A model generated the notes under the pieces. That model was given only the letters and a program-made list of their open reading frames with translations, did not search any database and was not told where the DNA came from. Of a stretch of 57,681 bases of DNA, positions 52,509 through 57,681 are shown piece after piece (position 1 is the stretch's first letter; each line of letters begins with the position of its first letter). The stretch lies in the NCBI GenBank assembly GCA_009392005.1, contig VFHL01000003.1, forward strand, positions 81,221-138,901, written 5' to 3'. The DNA is from SAR202 cluster bacterium (lineage in GTDB: Bacteria; Chloroflexota; Dehalococcoidia; UBA6926; VFHL01). The position numbers were made by a program, and so were the translations under genes.

Positions 52509-53237
52509 ATGAGATTTTTCTTGTTCTCCAGTGCTGACCCCGCCGAGAGTGAGAAAGGCCGTATAACTCGCCTTGCGAGAGTCCGCGAAGCTGTTTTTGG
52601 TGCTCAAGACGGCCTCATAAGCACTGTCGCTTTAGTATCTTCGGTATTTGGTGCCGCTACAGATAATTTTTTGATAATCGTAGCGGGACTTGCAGGCGCT
52701 TTAGGTGGAATGATTTCAATGGCTGCAGGCAGTTTCTTATCCTCACGAGCGCAACGAGAATTATACGAAAAAGAAATTAGAGATGCCGAAAAAAAGCTTG
52801 AGAAAGATCCCCAAGAACGTATCAATAAACTTACTTCCTTGTACGTCGAGGAAGGGCTTAATGAAAGTGACGCGACCTCAATTTCAACTCGACTTGCATC
52901 GGATCATCAAGTGTTTCTCAATACGCTTATTGAAAAAGAATTAGGATTAAGCCCTGAACTACCGGGTAGTCCCATTAAAGATGCGGTTACAATGGGCACT
53001 GCTTTTGTCGGTGCCGCTTTTGTACCAATTGCACCATATTTTTTTCTACAGGGATTCTCAGCTTTTGTTACTTCAATCGTTGCAGCTGGGCTTGCACTCT
53101 TTTTTGTCGGTGTAGGTAAAAGTCGCATTACAAACCGCCCTGCAATTCGATCTGGTCTTGAAATTTTGTTCATTGGGGCGACTGCTGGAAACATTGGGTA
53201 TGCGTTGGGCACTATAGTTCCCAATCTCCTACAGTGA
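52509..53237 (+). CDS. VIT1/CCC1-family metal transporter
   Basis: 242 residues with the family start VREAVFGAQDGLISTVALVSSVFGAA and a cytosolic helical hairpin (YEKEIRDAEKKLEKDP) between helices, then three C-terminal helices. VIT1/CCC1 proteins carry Fe(II) or Mn(II), usually out of the cytosol. It follows the Fe-S assembly gene but is separated from it by a terminator, so it may have its own promoter. Substrate is inference. Confidence 0.85.
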   Translation: MRFFLFSSADPAESEKGRITRLARVREAVFGAQDGLISTVALVSSVFGAATDNFLIIVAGLAGALGGMISMAAGSFLSSRAQRELYEKEIRDAEKKLEKDPQERINKLTSLYVEEGLNESDATSISTRLASDHQVFLNTLIEKELGLSPELPGSPIKDAVTMGTAFVGAAFVPIAPYFFLQGFSAFVTSIVAAGLALFFVGVGKSRITNRPAIRSGLEILFIGATAGNIGYALGTIVPNLLQ

Positions 53238-53244
53238 TAGCAAG

Positions 53245-53763
53245 TCACCAATCGAGATTTAACTGTACAATCATGCCAGTCTTTATTTCATATTTCTGAG
53301 TCAATCCTCCGTTCATTTCCAATGCAAATTTTGCTGGCTTTTTAGAAGTATAACGAATCAAGTCTTTTTCCAAAGCCCCAATCTGTGGAACCATTGTCTT
53401 TATATCAATGATCTCAAGAGTATGATCAAGGAACAAAATATCTAAAGGAATCAACGTATCTTTCATCCAAAAAGTCAGGATCGCCTCCTCTGAAAAAACG
53501 AATAACATCGCATTATCAGGAGGTAAAGTCTTTCGATTCATCAGACCGTTGGCCCTCTTCAAATTCGTGTCAGCAACCTCTAGAAAGAAGACATGCCCAT
53601 TAATCACGGCAAGGTTTTCGGACTTGTTCTTTTCGGCATCATCGACAGCGGACTGATGTGCCTGAATATCTCGATCTACTTGCACGCGGGTAGAAGTCAC
53701 TGAATCCGGCTCCAAAGCCGCCCGATTACAACCAGCACTAAACAAAAGAAAAACGAAACCCAT
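53245..53763 (-). CDS. DUF192-family lipoprotein
   Basis: 172 residues. It begins MGFVFLLFSAGC, an evident lipobox (FSAGC), so it is a lipoprotein. The DUF192 domain follows: NGLMNRKTLPPDNAMLFVF, TFWMKDTLIPLDILFL and a C-terminal strand pair. The family is widespread and its function is not settled. It follows sucD by 44 bases on the same strand. Confidence 0.85.
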   Translation of the reverse strand: MGFVFLLFSAGCNRAALEPDSVTSTRVQVDRDIQAHQSAVDDAEKNKSENLAVINGHVFFLEVADTNLKRANGLMNRKTLPPDNAMLFVFSEEAILTFWMKDTLIPLDILFLDHTLEIIDIKTMVPQIGALEKDLIRYTSKKPAKFALEMNGGLTQKYEIKTGMIVQLNLDW

Positions 53764-53807
53764 CGCACAAAAGACAAACTTCTTATAGCGCTCGAAGAGG
53801 ACTGCGG

Positions 53808-54698
53808 CTATTTTGTTATGCCTTTATCTTGCAGCATAGTTTCGACGGTCGCGCCAATATCACCCGGTGTTTCTGATACATAGCATCCGGCATTCCGTAG
53901 TGCTTCTTTTTTCGCATCAGCAGTACCCTGAGCACCAGTGATAATTGCCCCAGCATGCCCCATCCGACGACCAGGAGGAGCAGTCGCTCCCGCTATGAAT
54001 CCCGTCACAGGCTTTTCCATTCTATCGCGAATAAAATCTGCCGCCTCTTGCTCGGCAGTGCCACCGATCTCACCAATTAAAACAACGGCATCAGTTTCGG
54101 AGTCCTCTTCAAAGAGCTCCAGTATATCCGTGAACCGGGTCCCCACAATTGGGTCGCCCCCAATCCCAACACAAGTACTTTGTCCTATACCACGACGTGT
54201 TAATTGCACAGTTGCTTCATATGTTAATGTGCCTGATCGGGACACCACACCAACACGTCCAAATTCATGAATATTATTTGGAATAATGCCTGCTTTGGCT
54301 TGTTCTCCTGGTGACGTCAAACCCGGGCAGTTTGGTCCGATAAGACGAGTTTTGGTATTTTGCAGATAAGTCTTCACCTTAACCATGTCCAATGTAGGCA
54401 AACCATCGGTTATGCAGACAATTAAATCAATACCAGCATCAGCAGATTCTAAAATCGCATCTGTTGCAAATGCTGCTGGAACAAAGATAAGTGAAGTGTT
54501 AGCGCCTTCTTTATTCACGCTTTCAGCAACAGAATCAAAAATAGGACGATCAAGATGTGTCGTACCACCACGACCTGGAGTCACTCCCCCAACAATCGTG
54601 GTTCCGAATTCAATACACCGCTCCGCATGAATGGTCCCTTCCCGACCAGTCATCCCTTGAATTATCACACGTGAATCTTTATTTAAAAGAATACTCAT
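53808..54698 (-). CDS. sucD: Succinyl-CoA ligase (ADP-forming), alpha subunit
   Basis: TCA-cycle enzyme; the alpha subunit binds CoA and carries the phosphorylated histidine. [12 protein letters not shown] (CoA-binding loop) and [13 protein letters not shown] (phosphohistidine) are present. 296 residues is standard. AAGGTG lies upstream of the ATG, 15 bases after sucC. The usual neighbours sucA/sucB are absent here. Confidence 0.95.
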   Translation of the reverse strand: MSILLNKDSRVIIQGMTGREGTIHAERCIEFGTTIVGGVTPGRGGTTHLDRPIFDSVAESVNKEGANTSLIFVPAAFATDAILESADAGIDLIVCITDGLPTLDMVKVKTYLQNTKTRLIGPNCPGLTSPGEQAKAGIIPNNIHEFGRVGVVSRSGTLTYEATVQLTRRGIGQSTCVGIGGDPIVGTRFTDILELFEEDSETDAVVLIGEIGGTAEQEAADFIRDRMEKPVTGFIAGATAPPGRRMGHAGAIITGAQGTADAKKEALRNAGCYVSETPGDIGATVETMLQDKGITK

Positions 54699-54713
54699 CT
54701 ATCACCTTCTAAT

Positions 54714-55865
54714 TTAAGCGTTACGTACAGCGTCTGGAACTTCTTCAAGGTCATTCACTATCGCACATTTAATGCCGGAATCACGCAAAATCTGCTGCCC
54801 ATCCTCCCAGTTGGTCCCAGTCATTCTAATTACTAATGGGATATCAATGGAACCATCCTTGTAGGCAGCCACAATGCCATTCGCAAGCACATCACAACGC
54901 AATATCCCGCCAAAAATATTTACTAGTACTTTTTTAACGCTGGGATCAGACACAATCAACTGGTAAGCAGCTGTAATTTGTTCCTCCGACGCACCACCAC
55001 CGACATCCAAGAAGTTCGCCGGAGACAGTCCTGCAGCCTGCGTCAAATCCATGGTCGCCATAGCTAATCCCGCTCCATTAACCATACAACCGACATCCCC
55101 ATCAAGCTTAATATACTGAATGCCTTGGTCATTCGCTTGGCGCTCTAAAGGATCCTCTTGATCCCCGTCACGTAATTCACTGTTCTCACTTTGCCGGAAA
55201 ATACCGTTATCATCAAAATTAACTTTCGCATCGGCCGCTAGCAAGCGACCGTCCTTTGTAATTACAAGTGGATTGATTTCAATCATGGAACAGTCACGTG
55301 ACGAAAAAGCACTCAACAGATTCGCAAGCAAAGCAGAAAACGCTCGAGATTCCGCCGTATTTAATTCCATATCCGTCGCGAGAGCACGTCCCTGAAAAGG
55401 TTGATAGCCAATTATAGGATCTAAAACCGCTTGATGAATCTTCTCTGGTGTCTCAGCAGCAACTTCTTCAATTTCCATGCCACCTGATTCGCTAGCGATT
55501 ATAATAGTCCGCCCAATACTGCCATCAATAATTACACTTAAATAGAGTTCACGTTCCAGTTCCAAGATTTCTTCCACAAGCACACTCTTCACCGGTGCAC
55601 CCGCAGGCCCTGTTTGCAACGTAACAATATTATTCCCAATCAACTCCTCGGCAGCCGCTTCGGCTTCCTCCGGGGATTCTACCAATCGCACGCCTCCAGC
55701 CTTTCCACGACCTCCCGCATGCACTTGAACCTTCACAACCGCGGAACCACCCAAATCTTCGGTAGCAGCGCGAGCCTCCGCAGAGGTATATGCGACCCCT
55801 CCCTTTGGTACTGCAACACCAAAAGAACCAAGCAATTCTTTAGCTTGGTATTCATGGATTTTCAT
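54714..55865 (-). CDS. sucC: Succinyl-CoA ligase (ADP-forming), beta subunit
   Basis: Partner of sucD. ATP-grasp domain with MKIHEYQAKELL at the start, VHAGGRGKAGGVRL, and the C-terminal CoA-ligase part with NIFGGILRCD. 383 residues is standard. Preceded by GGGAGAAGG. First gene of the sucC-sucD-DUF192 unit. Confidence 0.95.
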   Translation of the reverse strand: MKIHEYQAKELLGSFGVAVPKGGVAYTSAEARAATEDLGGSAVVKVQVHAGGRGKAGGVRLVESPEEAEAAAEELIGNNIVTLQTGPAGAPVKSVLVEEILELERELYLSVIIDGSIGRTIIIASESGGMEIEEVAAETPEKIHQAVLDPIIGYQPFQGRALATDMELNTAESRAFSALLANLLSAFSSRDCSMIEINPLVITKDGRLLAADAKVNFDDNGIFRQSENSELRDGDQEDPLERQANDQGIQYIKLDGDVGCMVNGAGLAMATMDLTQAAGLSPANFLDVGGGASEEQITAAYQLIVSDPSVKKVLVNIFGGILRCDVLANGIVAAYKDGSIDIPLVIRMTGTNWEDGQQILRDSGIKCAIVNDLEEVPDAVRNA

Positions 55866-56151
55866 TGAACCTTCTCCCTATTTTTATAGAGCTCCTATCA
55901 ATTCTGAAAGACGCCCTAACTGCACTCTAAAGAACGAGTAATTAAATTAATACAAACATATTGTAACAGCGCATACTTCAGGAACTCAGCAGCGGGAGCA
56001 TTATAGTGAAAACTAGACACGACTGTCCAATTAAAAATGCTCTAAATGATTCGGGGTTTCAAAAATCTCGTCATGAAAACCACCTCCATCAACTTGTTTC
56101 GCCGAATGATTGAGATATCATATGCATGTACTTGAGGAAGGAACGAACGCA

Positions 56152-56949
56152 ATGGATGTAAATCTGGCTGTCCTGTTCATCGCTGGAATAATAGCAGCGT
56201 CTTTAGGCAGCCTGGTGGGTGCAGGGGGTGGATTTTTATTAATACCGCTTCTGCTTTTTCTTTTGCCATCGAATACAAGTGCTGGAATTATTGGTGGTAT
56301 GTCATTATCCCTCGCTCTTACAAACGGATTGATTTCCTCGGTAGGATACAGAAAACAGCGTCGAATCCACTATAAATGGGGGTTGATATTTGCTTCTGGA
56401 AGCATCACCGGAGCGATCATTGGCGCAACCGTCGTGCAATTCATATCACGTGACATATATCAGATTATATTTGGAACGATTCTTATTCTCCTAACACTGT
56501 ATTTACTCGTTCGACCTGCACCTCAAACAGGTTCGTCTTCAACAACTGCAGATGAAGGTGCCCCGCCACCCCGAATAGTACCCGGCGTTCTCCTTGGACT
56601 TCCAATCGGTTTTATTGCTGGGCTTGTTGGAATTGGCGGAGGCATAGTCCTCGTTCCCGCAATCGTATACGCATTCCGATTCGTACCCCATATCGCAACA
56701 GCTACCTCTGTTTTTACCATTATTTTCACTAGTCTCGCGGCAATCCTTGTAAGGACAATAACGCTCAACCTTGAAGCGCACCTGATAGGTATAATGGTTG
56801 TCGTAGCGGGGGCATTAATTGGAGGCAGAATCGGCCCCGTGCTCTCTCAGAAAATATCAGGGCAATGGCTTATGCGGGTCTTATCTGTGGCCTTGGGCAT
56901 AACAGGGGCGACTCTAACCATGAGAGGTCTTGGAGTTATAACAATGTGA
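56152..56949 (+). CDS. TauE/SafE (TSUP) family membrane permease
   Basis: 265 residues with about eight helices in two halves: GSLVGAGGGFLLIPLLLF in the first and GLVGIGGGIVLVPAIVY in the second, the paired glycine-rich loops that mark sulfite/organosulfonate exporters (TSUP). Start ATG 56152 with GAGGAAGGA nine bases upstream; the TTG 56110 and ATG 56122 would add short unconserved leaders. Substrate unknown, probably an anionic sulfur compound. Confidence 0.85.
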   Translation: MDVNLAVLFIAGIIAASLGSLVGAGGGFLLIPLLLFLLPSNTSAGIIGGMSLSLALTNGLISSVGYRKQRRIHYKWGLIFASGSITGAIIGATVVQFISRDIYQIIFGTILILLTLYLLVRPAPQTGSSSTTADEGAPPPRIVPGVLLGLPIGFIAGLVGIGGGIVLVPAIVYAFRFVPHIATATSVFTIIFTSLAAILVRTITLNLEAHLIGIMVVVAGALIGGRIGPVLSQKISGQWLMRVLSVALGITGATLTMRGLGVITM

Positions 56950-57047
56950 CTCCGAGATGATTAGATTTCAAGTTGTAGCTACGATATAGGTTCATAAAAA
57001 TAGAGCAGATTCACAAACGTTCCGATTATTATACGGAGGAAAATAAG

Positions 57048-57681
57048 ATGCCCTCAAAAGGAAAAGAAAGAACTTCAACCCGATCCACAAAAAAATCGGA
57101 GCGCGCATCTGCCGTCGCCGAGAACTATCTTTTGTCCATGTACGGTTTTTGGGAAGATCAGAAAAAACCCACTCTCGCCGTTTTAGCGGAATCATTAAAA
57201 CGCATGCCGGAAAGTGAGGGACTGGGAACGTCACTACCATCAGTCACAGGTATGGTACGGCGTATGCAGAAAGAAAATCTCCTTGAGGTAAATTCCCAAA
57301 AGGAAATCCTCTTGACACGAGAAGGGTTTCGGCGCGCAGAGGATATTACAAAAAGACACCGCTTAGCTGAACTTATGGTTGTTGACTTGTTTGATATTGG
57401 CCTCCCACGCGCCCATCTTGAGGCTCACCGCCTTGAACATGCCATATCATCAGAACTCATGCAAAACATTATCAAGCGACTAGGTGATCCTGCTTTATCT
57501 CCATTCGGTCGTCCTATACCTGGACTTTTTGATGATAAGAACGGACCTGAAGTTATTTCCTTAGAACAAACAACCGAGGGAAGCACATATCTCATTCAGC
57601 GTATCCCTGAAGATAATGAAGATTTAGTGCAATTCCTTGTAGATGCCGATATCCTCCCAGGGAATACAGTCACGATCGAAG
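57048..57681 (+). CDS. DtxR/MntR-family metal-dependent regulator (3' end outside window)
   Basis: The frame is open from ATG 57048 (GGAGGA nine bases upstream) to the window edge, 211 codons visible. N-terminal winged helix (SLPSVTGMVRRMQKENLLEV) followed by the dimerisation domain with HRLAELMVVDLFDI and EAHRLEHAIS, where DtxR-type metal ligands (E, H) sit; His replaces the usual Cys of Corynebacterium DtxR at the first of these positions. FGRPIPG is conserved, and a FeoA-like SH3 domain begins near residue 165. Metal (Fe or Mn) cannot be decided from sequence. Confidence 0.9.
   Translation, partial: MPSKGKERTSTRSTKKSERASAVAENYLLSMYGFWEDQKKPTLAVLAESLKRMPESEGLGTSLPSVTGMVRRMQKENLLEVNSQKEILLTREGFRRAEDITKRHRLAELMVVDLFDIGLPRAHLEAHRLEHAISSELMQNIIKRLGDPALSPFGRPIPGLFDDKNGPEVISLEQTTEGSTYLIQRIPEDNEDLVQFLVDADILPGNTVTIE

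Noticed and set aside
1-57681. CRISPR array, tRNA or rRNA genes, insertion sequences, prophage
   Set aside because: I looked for spaced direct repeats, tRNA cloverleaf sequences and transposase motifs and found none; a tRNAscan or ISfinder run would be needed to exclude weak cases.

Overview
The window (57.7 kb, GC in the mid-40s by eye) is a densely packed bacterial chromosome segment with about 54 protein genes. I see no rRNA, tRNA, CRISPR array, insertion sequence or prophage. The gene content suggests a free-living heterotroph of the Chloroflexota, most like the marine SAR202/Dehalococcoidia type. Reasons are a mycobacterial-style dCTP deaminase, a threonine synthase/NIL/CysO-like cluster, a Thermus-type CsoR, and many catabolic and export genes (FAH hydrolases, CaiB CoA-transferases, a molybdenum hydroxylase, numerous MFS carriers). 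This placement is inference from remembered family patterns, not a computed phylogeny.

Layout. 1-3457 (minus): dcd-ribD-ribE-ribBA, with ribBA cut by the window edge. 3687-5525: tandem FAH-family hydrolases. 5606-8710: an OFA-like MFS carrier, a MocA-like nucleotidyltransferase, a Yip1-like membrane protein and a TatB-like protein. 8750-12852: a molybdenum hydroxylase split into a minus-strand large subunit and divergent small-FAD-CoxG genes. 13030-18371: class V aminotransferase, alpha/beta hydrolase, EamA exporter and a double CaiB CoA-transferase. 18575-21842: CX5R phosphatase, PAP2 phosphatase, EntS-like MFS, small winged-helix regulator, then a strong hairpin terminator. 21952-26640 (minus): two MaoC-type proteins, a PHP phosphoesterase and two OFA-like MFS carriers. 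27031-28867: threonine synthase, NIL protein and CysO-like sulfur carrier. 28931-32445 (minus): tgt, a fourth OFA-like MFS and an alpha/beta hydrolase. 32568-38661: mutM, a truncated acyl-CoA dehydrogenase, ppdK and an orphan HExxH protein. 38873-41122: trpA, aroH and a convergent DAHP synthase gene. 41304-47736: ribF-tyrS, a VWA protein, greA-lysS. 48069-51700: a copper operon (csoR, copA, YHS protein, Ig-like membrane protein). 51897-53237: an IscA/HesB protein with a Cys/Gly-repeat tail, and a VIT1-type metal transporter. 53245-55865 (minus): sucC-sucD-DUF192 lipoprotein. 56152-57681: a TauE/SafE permease and the start of a DtxR-family regulator.

How the genes fit together. Riboflavin supply (ribD, ribE, ribBA, ribF) sits with flavin users: the molybdenum-hydroxylase FAD subunit and the acyl-CoA dehydrogenase remnant. 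MocA, the three hydroxylase subunits and CoxG form a plausible maturation-plus-enzyme set. The aminotransferase, hydrolases, CoA-transferase, MaoC proteins and MFS carriers around them look like a catabolic and transport neighbourhood for unknown small organic acids. ppdK and sucCD serve central carbon metabolism. Metal handling clusters at the right end: copper (CsoR/CopA/YHS), Fe-S assembly, an Fe/Mn-type transporter and a DtxR-type regulator.

Most notable for follow-up are the thrC-NIL-CysO cluster, the IscA protein with a repetitive 10-cysteine tail and a palindrome over its putative promoter, the GreA with an Asn at a catalytic tip position, the CsoR operator and C-H-H sensor, the double CaiB fusion, the orphan HExxH protein and the truncated acyl-CoA dehydrogenase.
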